Below are positions 26,441 through 44,370 of a stretch of 64,000 nt of DNA, in pieces (the first letter of the stretch is position 1; every line of letters begins with the position of its first letter). This stretch comes from Curtobacterium sp. MR_MD2014. GTDB taxonomy: Bacteria; Actinomycetota; Actinomycetes; Actinomycetales; Microbacteriaceae. A program made the position numbers and the translations under genes. The stretch is from positions 2,914,001 through 2,978,000 of the forward strand of contig NZ_CP009755.1 of assembly GCF_000772085.1 (NCBI RefSeq), given 5' to 3'. The notes under the pieces were generated by a model. It was given only the letters and a program-made list of their open reading frames with translations. It searched no databases and had not been told where the DNA came from.

Positions 26441-27360
26441 GCGTCGTCCTCGGTCGCCGGACCGCGCCAACCCGCGACGGGCAACTGGAACTTGGCGACC
26501 AGCCGGTCGGTGAAGGGCGCGTCCTTCAGCCGGGCGACCCGGACGGGGTCGGGCGATCGACGGACCTCGACCCGGGCACCCGGCGGCAGGTCGTGGGTGC
26601 GACGGCCGTCGCACCACAGGACACCGACGCCGCTCGTGCGCCGGAGTACCTCGATCGCGAGGGTGCAGTCCGGCCCGACGACGATCGGACGCGAGAACAG
26701 GGCGTGCGCGCTGAGCGGCACCATGAGCAGGGCGTCGACGTCCGGCCAGACGATCGGGCCGCCGCCCGAGAACGAGTAGGCCGTGGACCCCGTGGGGGTG
26801 GCGACGACGACGCCGTCGCAGCCGAAGGACGACAGCGGCCGACCGTCGACCTCGGTGACGACCTCGAGCATGCGCTCGCGGGAGGCCTTCTCGATCGTCG
26901 CCTCGTTCAGCGCCCACGAGGAGTAGACGACCTCGTGCCCGACGACCACGTCGACCTGGAGCGTCACACGCTCCTCGACCTTGTAGTCGCCGACGAGGGC
27001 ACGCTCGACCGTGGCCCGCAGCCCGTCGCGCTCGCTCTCGGCCAGGAAGCCGACGTGTCCGAGGTTCACGCCCACGATCGGGGCGCGCGTCCCCCGCACG
27101 AGTTCGGCGGCACGGAGGATTGTGCCGTCCCCGCCGAGGACGATGACGATCTCGAGGGCGTCGGCCTGCACGTCGACCCCCAGGATGTCGACCTGGCCGA
27201 CCGAGGCCTCGGCCCGCCGGACGTCGGCGTACTCGTCGAACGGCATCACCGGGGTGAGTCCGGCGGCGTGCAGCAGGTCGCAGACCTCGACGGCGGCGTC
27301 GATGGAGTCCTGTCGGCCCGTGTGGGAGACGAGCAGGATGTGCCGGTCGTCGTCGCTCAT
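26437..27360 (-). CDS. nadK: NAD kinase
   Basis: This 307-residue enzyme phosphorylates NAD to NADP. It has the GGDGT motif (76-80, VLGGDGTILRAA), NLGHVGFLAE, SWALNEATIEKASRERM and the conserved CDGVVVATPTGSTAYSFSGGGP motif. The ATG at 27360 overlaps the tlyA stop (ATGA), so the two are coupled. Its position between tlyA and recN matches actinobacterial synteny (ppnK, Rv1695). Confidence 0.96.
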   Translation of the reverse strand: MSDDDRHILLVSHTGRQDSIDAAVEVCDLLHAAGLTPVMPFDEYADVRRAEASVGQVDILGVDVQADALEIVIVLGGDGTILRAAELVRGTRAPIVGVNLGHVGFLAESERDGLRATVERALVGDYKVEERVTLQVDVVVGHEVVYSSWALNEATIEKASRERMLEVVTEVDGRPLSSFGCDGVVVATPTGSTAYSFSGGGPIVWPDVDALLMVPLSAHALFSRPIVVGPDCTLAIEVLRRTSGVGVLWCDGRRTHDLPPGARVEVRRSPDPVRVARLKDAPFTDRLVAKFQLPVAGWRGPATEDDA

Positions 27361-28196
27361 GCAGCCCCTTCGGTGAGTTCGGTGGCCCGACCGATCCACG
27401 CTGTCGGGTTCCCCCATCCTGCCGGATGACCCCCGACACCACGCTGGAAGTGCGCGAGGTACTCGTGGTTGCCGTGCGTGCCGACGATCGGCGATGCGGT
27501 CAGCCCGACCGTCCCGAGGCCCGCGTCCCACGCCGACCAGAGCACGTTCATGAGCGCGTCGTTCCGCAGGGCGGGGTCGCGCACGATGCCCTCCCGCACC
27601 CCACCACGGCCGACCTCGAACTGCGGCTTCACGAGCAGCACGAAGTCGTCCGCGGGCACGGCGGCCGCCAGCACGGGCAGGACGATGCGCAGGGAGATGA
27701 AGGACAGGTCCCCGACGACCAGGCTCGTGCGGGGCGCTGCGTCGTCGAGCGCCGCGTAGGTGTCCGGCGTGAGGTCACGGGCGTTGCACCCCTCGACCAC
27801 ACGCACCCGCTCGTCGATGGCGACCACCGGGTCGAGCTGACCGTGCCCGACGTCGAGGGCGACGACGCGGGCGGCTCCGTGGTGGAGCAGCACCTGCGTG
27901 AATCCTCCGGTACTGGCGCCCACGTCGAGCACGACGCGCCCGCTCGGGTCGACGTCGAAGGCCTCGAGGGCACGGACGAGCTTCCGCGCCGCACGCGACA
28001 CCCACTCGTCCTCGGTGTCGACGACGAGCTCGGCGTCCGGCGCGACCGGGGCCGACGGCTTCACGACCGCCGTGCCCCCGACCGTCACGCGGCCGGCCTG
28101 GACCAGCTTCGCCGCGGCGGTCCGTGACCTGACCAGCCCGCGGGCGGCGAGCAGTGCGTCCAACCGGACCGGGCGGGCCTCGTCGTGCTCAGGCAC
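27357..28196 (-). CDS. tlyA: TlyA-type rRNA 2'-O-methyltransferase
   Basis: This 279-residue protein has an N-terminal S4 RNA-binding domain (RLDALLAARGLVRSRTAAAKLV) followed by an FtsJ-like SAM domain with VLDVGASTGGFTQ, LDVGHGQLDP and the DLSFISL motif. TlyA 2'-O-methylates 16S and 23S rRNA cytidines in mycobacteria, and its loss gives capreomycin resistance. The start is GTG 28196; GTG 28202 is an alternative. It overlaps the small upstream ORF by 8 bases. Confidence 0.92.
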   Translation of the reverse strand: MPEHDEARPVRLDALLAARGLVRSRTAAAKLVQAGRVTVGGTAVVKPSAPVAPDAELVVDTEDEWVSRAARKLVRALEAFDVDPSGRVVLDVGASTGGFTQVLLHHGAARVVALDVGHGQLDPVVAIDERVRVVEGCNARDLTPDTYAALDDAAPRTSLVVGDLSFISLRIVLPVLAAAVPADDFVLLVKPQFEVGRGGVREGIVRDPALRNDALMNVLWSAWDAGLGTVGLTASPIVGTHGNHEYLAHFQRGVGGHPAGWGNPTAWIGRATELTEGAA

Positions 28197-28497
28197 CGGC
28201 ACCGCCGTCTCCTCGTCCGCTCCCCCACACCTGCGTGGCGCCGGCAGCGCGACCCGAGCTGTGCCCCTGCGGTGCCTGGCCGCTCTCGAGGCGGGTGCGC
28301 AGGTCGTCGTGCAGCGCGGCGAAGGCGTCGGCGCGCTCGGGCAGGGGCAGCGCCTCGGCAGCCGCGGTGCGTTCCGCGAAGCCATCCGGCTGCTGCGCGG
28401 GCAGTCGGTGCTCGCCCGGCTGCTGCTGCTCGCCCGGTTGCTGCTGCTCACCCTGCTCCTGCTCGGGCGGCTGCTGCGGGTGGGGCACGTCGGTCAC
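28189..28497 (-). CDS. Small Gln/Pro-rich hypothetical protein
   Basis: This 102-residue protein has an N-terminal half with PPEQEQGEQQQPGEQQQPGE and a more regular middle segment (LPLPERADAFAALHDDLRTRLESGQ). It occupies the place of the small conserved protein Rv1693 between the HAD gene and tlyA. The start is GTG 28497, one base after the HAD stop. It is likely real from its context and coupling. Function unknown. Confidence 0.6.
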   Translation of the reverse strand: MTDVPHPQQPPEQEQGEQQQPGEQQQPGEHRLPAQQPDGFAERTAAAEALPLPERADAFAALHDDLRTRLESGQAPQGHSSGRAAGATQVWGSGRGDGGAGA

Positions 28498-28498
28498 G

Positions 28499-29476
28499 CT
28501 ACTCGCCGCCGTACAGCTTCGGGTCGACGTCGAGGCCGTAGATCGCCAGTCCGGACTCCCAGATCAGCGCCGCTCCGGCGCGGAGCAGGTCGATCGGGGT
28601 CCCGCTGTCGAGCACCCGGACGACGTGCCCGTGCATCGCGACCGTGGCGCCGCCGACCGTGACGTACCGGGTGCCGTCCGGGTCCTGCCGCCGCACCGTC
28701 ACCGGGTACGGCTCGGACAGCCCACGGAGGTCCTGCAGGACGTACGTCGGACGCGAGCGCTGGTCGGCCGCGAGCACCTGCTTCGCCTGGTCGATGCCCG
28801 TCAGTACGAGCACGCTCGGGATGCCGGCGTCGTTCGCGCCCTTGATGTCCGTGTCGAGCCGGTCGCCGATGAACAGCGGGTGCTCGCCGCCGAAGCGGGC
28901 GATCGCGGCGTCGAAGATCGGTCGCTCCGGCTTGCCCGCCACCACCGGCATCCGCCCGACGGCCTGGTGCACCGCGGACACGAGCGTGCCGTTGCCGGGC
29001 GCGATGCCACGCTCGACCGGGATCGACCAGTCCATGTTCGTCGCCACCCAGGGCACGTCCGGATCGGCGAGGGCGAAGGAGGCCTCGGCCAGGTGCGTCC
29101 ACCCGAGGTCCGGCGAGAACCCCTGGATGACCGCTGCCGGAGCGTCGTCGGCGCTCGTCGTCACGGTGAAGCCCGCCTCCTCGACGATGCTCGTCAGCCC
29201 GAGGCCGCCGGTGACCAGCACGGTGGACCCGGCCGGCACCAGCGTCTCGAGCAGCCGCACGCCCGCCTGCGACGAGGTCACGACGTCGTCGGCGGTCACC
29301 TCGAGGCCGTAGCCCTCGAGGTGCTCCGCGACGTCGGACGGCCGACGAGAGGCGTTGTTCGTGATGTAGCCGACCCGAGCCGTCAGCGACGCCCGTGTCA
29401 GGGCCTCGACAGCGTGCGGGATCGCGTTGCGTCCGCGGTACACGACACCGTCGAGGTCGGTGAGGACGACGTCCAC
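28499..29476 (-). CDS. HAD-IIA (NagD-like) phosphatase
   Basis: This is a 325-residue protein. The motif DLDGVV gives the nucleophile Asp7 and Asp9 in VVLTDLDGVVYRG. NNASRRPSD and MVP-type loops follow, then GKPERPIFDAAIARF and FIGDRLDTDIKGAN, as in sugar- or nucleotide-phosphatases of the NagD class. GTG 29476 is the best start, since the frame upstream is the long RG-repeat gene read in another frame. It corresponds to Rv1692 in the conserved order. Substrate unknown. Confidence 0.85.
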   Translation of the reverse strand: MDVVLTDLDGVVYRGRNAIPHAVEALTRASLTARVGYITNNASRRPSDVAEHLEGYGLEVTADDVVTSSQAGVRLLETLVPAGSTVLVTGGLGLTSIVEEAGFTVTTSADDAPAAVIQGFSPDLGWTHLAEASFALADPDVPWVATNMDWSIPVERGIAPGNGTLVSAVHQAVGRMPVVAGKPERPIFDAAIARFGGEHPLFIGDRLDTDIKGANDAGIPSVLVLTGIDQAKQVLAADQRSRPTYVLQDLRGLSEPYPVTVRRQDPDGTRYVTVGGATVAMHGHVVRVLDSGTPIDLLRAGAALIWESGLAIYGLDVDPKLYGGE

Positions 29477-29501
29477 ACCGTCCGTCGGCGGCCTCGGGAC
29501 G

Positions 29502-31421
29502 TCAGTCGGCTGCGGAGCCGTCGACGTCGCGGGGGTTGTCGTCGTCGATCTCGCCGAGGTCGTCGTCGGGGTCGACGTCGTCGCCGAGCTGGTCGGTGTC
29601 GTCGAGCGCTCCGGTCCCGTGCTCGTCACCGGCGACGGACTCGTCACCGACGACGGCGTCGTGCTCGTCGTGTCCTTCGACTTCTTCCTCGACCACATCG
29701 ACAGTCTCCCATGCGTTCTCGTCGGCGATCTCGGCCAGGGCGGCGGCAGCCCGGTCGACCCGCGCCCACCACTCGTCGGCCTCGTCCTGGCGGCCGAGCT
29801 CCTCGAGCGTGGCCGCGTAAGCACTGTAGAGGGCCGGCGACCAGCTGTACGCCGTGGTCGGGTCGAGCTGCGGGATCTCGAGCTCGCCGAGCGCGGCCGT
29901 CGGGTTGCCCAGGTCGATCCGGGCGCCGGACATCGCGATCGCGAGCTCCACCTGCACCGCCGTGTCCAGCGCGGCGCGGTCCACCGACCGGCCGAGCTCG
30001 AGCGCCCGCTCCGGACGTCCGAGACCCCGCTCGCAGTCGACCATCATCGGCAGCTGGTCGTTCTTGCCGGAGATGCGACGGTAGGTGCGCAGCTCCCGGA
30101 GCGCCGTGGCGAAGTCGCCCGTCCGGTAGGCGGTGATCGCCGCGGTCTCGCGGACGACCGCCACACGGCCGGCCCGACGCGCAGCGCTCAGGGCGTGGAG
30201 GTTGGCCGTCTCCGGGTCCTCGTCGACGAGCAGCGCCGCCATGACGAGGTGCTTCGCGACCCACTCGGCGTTGTCCTTGCTGAGCGTCTTGAGCTCGGCG
30301 CGGGCAGCCGGGTCGAGGTCCCGCGGCGAGACGCTCTCGTCGATCTCGGGGTCCTCGTGCCGCGGACGGACGGAACGCGTGCCGTACGGGTCACGGTCCT
30401 CCCAGTCGTCACGGGCAGCCTCGCCGAAGCGTGCGCCGGCATGACGGGAGCCGTCGCCGAACCGAGGGCGGTCGCCCCGGTCGTCGTCGCGGCGGGGGCG
30501 GTCGTCGGCACCGCGGAACGGACGACGCTCACCACCGTCGCGCTGCGGACGACGATCATCGCCACCACGGAACGGACGGCGGTCATCACCGTCACGCTGC
30601 GGACGGCGGTCGTCGCCACCACGGAACGGACGACGCTCACCACCGTCGCGCTGCGGACGACGATCATCGCCACCACGGAACGGACGGCGGTCATCACCGT
30701 CACGCTGCGGACGGCGGTCGTCGCCACCACGGAACGGACGACGCTCACCACCGTCACGCGCCGGACGACGGTCATCACCACCACGGAACGGACGACGGTC
30801 GCCACCGTCACGCGCCGGACGGCGGTCATCGCCACCACGGAACGGACGACGGTCGTCGCCACCGTCACGGTGCGGACGACGCTCGTCGCCACCACGGAAG
30901 GGCGCGCGGTCATCGCGACCGCGGAAGGGCGCGCGGTCATCGCGACCGCGGAAGGGACGATCACCATCACGCTGCGGACCACGGTCGCCACCGTCCCGCT
31001 GCGGACGACGGTCGTCGCCACCACGGAAGGGCGCGCGGTCATCGCGACCACGGAAGGGACGATCACCATCCCGCTGCGGCCGACGGTCGTCGCCGCCACG
31101 GAACGGACGGCGGTCACCATCACGGCCCGGGCGGTCAGCGCCCCGAGGACCGTCACCGCGGGGCGGACGCCCAGCACCGTCGCGGTCACCCTGCCGAGCC
31201 GGCCGACGGCCACCGTCACCGAACGACCGGTCGCCCTCGCGGAAGCCCCGACGGTCGTCACGACCACTCCGGCCGGCGTCGCGGGCTGGACGGTCACCGT
31301 CCCGTCGCGCACGATCCCCCTCGCGACGCTCGAAGTCGCGCGGCCCGGACGACCAGCGGCTGCCTTCGCGCCGTTCCCCGCGATCCCGGTCGTTGCGCTG
31401 CTGCTCGTCGTCGTTCGCCAC
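29502..31421 (-). CDS. RG/RD-repeat protein with TPR-like C-terminal domain (Rv1691 position)
   Basis: This is a 639-residue protein. Residues 1 to about 340 are a disordered Arg/Gly/Asp/Phe-rich array of RRPFRGGDDRRPQRDG-type units. A helical domain follows (about 370-580: AELKTLSKDNAEWVAKHLVMAALL, RRAGRVAVVRETAAITAYRTGDFATAL) with tetratricopeptide-like repeats. An acidic tail ends in SAAD. The C-terminal domain fits the Rv1691-type proteins that precede the HAD gene in Actinobacteria; the long RG extension does not. Such RGG/FRG regions in eukaryotic and bacterial proteins bind RNA and can phase-separate. The ATG is at 31421. The RNA-binding inference is from composition only. Confidence 0.8.
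   Translation of the reverse strand: MANDDEQQRNDRDRGERREGSRWSSGPRDFERREGDRARRDGDRPARDAGRSGRDDRRGFREGDRSFGDGGRRPARQGDRDGAGRPPRGDGPRGADRPGRDGDRRPFRGGDDRRPQRDGDRPFRGRDDRAPFRGGDDRRPQRDGGDRGPQRDGDRPFRGRDDRAPFRGRDDRAPFRGGDERRPHRDGGDDRRPFRGGDDRRPARDGGDRRPFRGGDDRRPARDGGERRPFRGGDDRRPQRDGDDRRPFRGGDDRRPQRDGGERRPFRGGDDRRPQRDGDDRRPFRGGDDRRPQRDGGERRPFRGADDRPRRDDDRGDRPRFGDGSRHAGARFGEAARDDWEDRDPYGTRSVRPRHEDPEIDESVSPRDLDPAARAELKTLSKDNAEWVAKHLVMAALLVDEDPETANLHALSAARRAGRVAVVRETAAITAYRTGDFATALRELRTYRRISGKNDQLPMMVDCERGLGRPERALELGRSVDRAALDTAVQVELAIAMSGARIDLGNPTAALGELEIPQLDPTTAYSWSPALYSAYAATLEELGRQDEADEWWARVDRAAAALAEIADENAWETVDVVEEEVEGHDEHDAVVGDESVAGDEHGTGALDDTDQLGDDVDPDDDLGEIDDDNPRDVDGSAAD
30521..30736 (-). repeat. 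108-bp perfect tandem repeat inside the RG protein gene
   Basis: Two consecutive 108-bp units start at 30521 and 30629 and are identical at DNA level; a third begins at 30737 and then diverges. Each encodes 36 residues made of two FRGGDDRRPQRD-type units. Such identity indicates recent unequal exchange. Confidence 0.8.
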
Positions 31422-31571
31422 CGTTGCTCCTCATCGCGTGCCCGTGCTCGAATGCGCCGGGCGATCGTCCGCTGTGTCGTTGTGGGGGGTGCCGCACGGT
31501 CGTCCGTGCTCACTGCTGGGCCCAGTCCATCACGAACCGGACCGCGAGTCGAGCGACCTACGGCGGAAACA

Positions 31572-31644
31572 GATGTGGCCACCGGCTTCCACGAGAACGA
31601 GGGTCTCCCCTACGAGTTCTCGATGGAGGGCCGATGGCCACATC
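31572..31644 (-). terminator. Nested stem-loop just downstream of 5S (rrn1)
   Basis: The outer arms GATGTGGCCA and TGGCCACATC (31572-31581 and 31635-31644) enclose a second stem, TCCACGAGAAC with GTTCTCGATGGA. This lies 10 bases beyond the rrn1 5S gene. It fits a terminator and processing structure, or a transcript-end structure. The corresponding terminator in rrn2 is different. Confidence 0.5.
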
Positions 31645-31654
31645 ACTTACGTTG

Positions 31655-31772
31655 AGTCCGGCGGCGTCCTACTCTCCCACAAGGTCCCCCTTGCAGTACC
31701 ATCGGCGCTGAGAGGCTTAGCTTCCGGGTTCGGAATGTGACCGGGCGTTTCCCTCTCGCTATGACCACCGGA
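31655..31772 (-). rRNA. rrf: 5S rRNA, copy 1
   Basis: This is about 118 nt. The minus-strand sequence runs from TTCCGGTGGTCATAGCGAGA to GTAGGACGCCGCCGGACT, the classical 5S ends with complementary termini. Identical to copy 2. Ends are approximate by a few bases. Confidence 0.93.
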
Positions 31773-31913
31773 ACACTGTCGACCCAGATCCTGGATCAAA
31801 CCATTGTTCCTTCAGAGCATTGCTGAAGTATTCAGTTTGATTCCCGATCGTCTGTCGGGAACCACAAAGTGGACGCGAGCCCGCCACCCACAAGGGGCGA
31901 CGGTAAAAGTTGT

Positions 31914-36977
<5,064 letters not shown>

Positions 36978-37346
36978 ATTACAGATCCGACACCCGAAAG
37001 CGCCGAACCGAGTTGATTCTGACTGTTGACTGTCTACTGACAATCTTCAATCCAAAAGGAATTGTCTCCGACGACCACAACCAAAGCTGCGATCGCACGG
37101 GGTCAAAATAATTGGCATTGACAATGTGCACGCTGTTGAGTTCTCAAGGACCAGACGCACCCCCCACTCAGCACCACCACAGTGGTACCTCATCAGAGGG
37201 GCTGGATTCTCGGCACCATCCCCCGAACCTTGCAGCTCGTCAGGATGGTGGTTGGTTGCCGAGCGGGACCCCGTCCGGACTGCATCTCCAGGTACTCGCC
37301 CTGGTGACCGTCTCGGCCGTTCCGTTCTCCGCCTCAGCGGCAACGA
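36978..37346 (-). promoter_or_regulatory. rrn1 leader (16S precursor 5' region)
   Basis: This is the transcribed leader between the predicted start site and 16S. It contains the self-complementary TTGAGAACTCAA (37136-37147), followed by CAGCGTGCACATTG, a motif of actinobacterial rrn leaders and spacers that is part of antitermination and processing. Shared with rrn2 up to 37169, then different. Confidence 0.6.
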
Positions 37347-37352
37347 GGTACA

Positions 37353-37381
37353 ACCTTACGCGGAGGTGAACGCGCTGCCAA
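37353..37381 (-). promoter_or_regulatory. rrn1 promoter
   Basis: A -35 TTGGCA (37376-37381), 17-bp spacer and -10 TAAGGT (37353-37358) on the minus strand, with a start expected near 37346. It lies 62 bases after the GNAT stop. Not shared with rrn2. Placement is by consensus only. Confidence 0.6.
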
Positions 37382-37442
37382 GTGGGGCCACATCCCGGGC
37401 GTGTCGGGCGATGAGCGGACGCGTTGCAGCGTTGCGACCGAC

Positions 37443-38336
37443 TCACTCCTCGCCCGGTTCTCCGCTGCTTCCGTGGACGGTCGGGAGCTCGAGTGCAGTC
37501 GCCATCTCTTCGATGACGGCGTTCGGCAACCCGTCGGCCGCGCGCCGGCGTCCCGTCCTGCGGAAGCCGTGGCGAGCGTAGAAGCCCCGCGCCGGCGCAC
37601 CGTCCGGAGCGCAGTCCACCCAGAGTCGGATCGACGGGGCACGGAGGGCTGCCCAGCTGAGGACCTCCGCGAGGAGCGCGTCCGCCACGCCGTTCGCCCG
37701 GCCCCGCGCTCGAGGACGGACGAACACCCCCGTGAGCAGCGCGGCAGGCTCCTCGTCAGCCGGCAGCTGAGCGGCCATGATCCCCAGCCACGCCCCGTCC
37801 TCCGCGACTGCCACGACAGCAGTGGTGTCCCGCCCGGTACCGCGCCGCGCCCGCAGCCGCCAGTCGTCCTCGGTCATCGCGAGGGTGGTCCGGAGGTCGG
37901 CTCCGTACGACACCGGGTTCTCCGCCGCGTTCTCGAGCCAGAGCGCTCGCACCGACCGCCAGTCCTGCTCGACCGTGCTCCGCACGACGTACCGGAGACC
38001 CGGGAGACCGGCCCGCCCCAGGAGGAGGGGCACGCCGGTCGCCGACCACCACGAGGGCGACACGTGCCCGGAGGACATCCCGCCGTGTGCGAAGCGCTCG
38101 ACGAACACCCCTGCGCCGGCGTCTCCCGACATCGCACGACCGACCTCCGCCGCAAAGCCCCACCGCAGCATGCCGTCGAGCTCACCTCGCGTGCTCGGGA
38201 GCGTGACGTGCGCGAACCGCTCTCCGAGAGCTCGCCACAGCCACGGGTCACCGCGCCAGCCCCACTGGTCAGGCTCGTCCCGGAACAGATCACCGACGTG
38301 TCGTGCCACGTTCTGATGGTGACCGATCGCGTGCAA
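37443..38336 (-). CDS. GNAT-family N-acetyltransferase between the two rRNA operons
   Basis: This is a 297-residue protein. The C-terminal half has a GNAT fold: LRYVVRSTVEQDWRSVRALWL, then GVFVRPRARGRANGVADALL (acetyl-CoA loop, R-x-x-G-x-A-like) and GFYARHGFRRTGRRR near the end. The N-terminal 120 residues have a Trp-rich region without a clear family match. The only start in the frame is TTG 38336; upstream the frame is open for about 25 codons with no ATG or GTG. It is bounded by the rrn2 terminator upstream and the rrn1 promoter downstream, so its expression may need its own promoter within 90 bases or readthrough. The acyl acceptor is unknown. Confidence 0.78.
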   Translation of the reverse strand: MHAIGHHQNVARHVGDLFRDEPDQWGWRGDPWLWRALGERFAHVTLPSTRGELDGMLRWGFAAEVGRAMSGDAGAGVFVERFAHGGMSSGHVSPSWWSATGVPLLLGRAGLPGLRYVVRSTVEQDWRSVRALWLENAAENPVSYGADLRTTLAMTEDDWRLRARRGTGRDTTAVVAVAEDGAWLGIMAAQLPADEEPAALLTGVFVRPRARGRANGVADALLAEVLSWAALRAPSIRLWVDCAPDGAPARGFYARHGFRRTGRRRAADGLPNAVIEEMATALELPTVHGSSGEPGEE

Positions 38337-38423
38337 TCGCGCCAGCGTGCGATCGCCGCTGCGCTCGCCCGCACGGCCCGAGCAGTCGAGGGCGGTGGCG
38401 GTGTGCGGGTCGGCCCGGAAACG

Positions 38424-38461
38424 CAGGAAACCCCTGACCGGTCACGGTCAGGGGTTTCCTG
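38424..38461 (-). terminator. rrn2 terminator, 16-bp perfect hairpin
   Basis: The arms are built on AGGAAACCCCTGACC and GGTCAGGGGTTTCCT (extended by one C-G pair) with a 6-base loop. It lies 16 bases beyond the 5S of rrn2, in the rrn2 transcript direction, with TTTCCT on the descending arm, so it is a strong intrinsic terminator. Confidence 0.85.
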
Positions 38462-38476
38462 GTGTTGCTGAAGTTG

Positions 38477-38594
38477 AGTCCGGCGGCGTCCTACTCTCCC
38501 ACAAGGTCCCCCTTGCAGTACCATCGGCGCTGAGAGGCTTAGCTTCCGGGTTCGGAATGTGACCGGGCGTTTCCCTCTCGCTATGACCACCGGA
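38477..38594 (-). rRNA. rrf: 5S rRNA, copy 2
   Basis: Identical to the copy at 31655. Same 5S ends. Confidence 0.93.
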
Positions 38595-38735
38595 ACACTG
38601 TCGACCCAGATCCTGGATCAAACCATTGTTCCTTCAGAGCATTGCTGAAGTATTCAGTTTGATTCCCGATCGTCTGTCGGGAACCACAAAGTGGACGCGA
38701 GCCCGCCACCCACAAGGGGCGACGGTAAAAGTTGT

Positions 38736-43800
<5,065 letters not shown>

Positions 43801-44104
43801 ATTACAGATCCGACACCCGAAAGCGCCGAACCGAGTTGATTCTGACTGTTGACTGTCTACTGACAATCTTCAATCCAAAAGGAATTGTCTCCGACGACCA
43901 CAACCAAAGCTGCGGTCGCACGGGGTCAAAATAATTGGCATTGACAATGTGCACGCTGTTGAGTTCTCAAGGACCAGACGCACCCCCCCACTCGACTCCA
44001 CGAAGGAGCTCCGCCAGAGGGGCATTGTGTTCTTGGTACCACCGGCATCGCGTCGGACCGAGGTCCTGTGGCTCATCCCGAGGGAGAGGGCCGGTGGAGT
44101 AGTC

Positions 44105-44133
44105 ATCCTAAGCGTCGAAGCGATCGAGCACAA
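44105..44133 (-). promoter_or_regulatory. rrn2 promoter
   Basis: A -35 TTGTGC (44128-44133), 17-bp spacer and -10 TAGGAT (44105-44110), with a start near 44098. It lies 183 bases beyond the tyrS terminator. It is unrelated in sequence to the rrn1 promoter although both have 17-bp spacing. Confidence 0.6.
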
Positions 44134-44315
44134 GGCTTGATCTGAACTTCGGTGGAGGATGGTCCCGCTTGAGGCCGGCAGGCTCTGGGCTCTCGCTCCA
44201 GCCGCTCCGCCGCACCTTTGGGGTGACGAGTAAGAACTCTACGCAGCGCTGGGCGGGAGCGCCAACCGCGCCCCACTCCCGGGCGTGTCGCACTGTGCAA
44301 CTCCTCCGGACGCAG
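44134..44315. other. Intergenic region between rrn2 promoter and tyrS terminator
   Basis: About 180 bp with no gene supported. It is moderately AT-richer near 44230 (AGTTCTTACTCG), and could hold an upstream activating region for rrn2. Confidence 0.35.
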
Positions 44316-44349
44316 CGGTGCCCGGTCTCCGTCGGGAGACCGGGCACCG
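44316..44349 (-). terminator. tyrS terminator
   Basis: Perfect 15-bp arms built on GGTGCCCGGTCTCC and GGAGACCGGGCACC with a 4-base loop (GTCG), 21 bases after the tyrS stop. It separates tyrS from the rrn2 promoter. Confidence 0.85.
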
Positions 44350-44370
44350 GGTGCACCGAGGGTGGATCGA

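Noticed and set aside
28154..31655. Long plus-strand frames over the HAD and RG-repeat genes
   Set aside because: They are shadows of minus-strand genes. The repeat region generates Thr/Ala/Val-rich pseudo-proteins in other frames.
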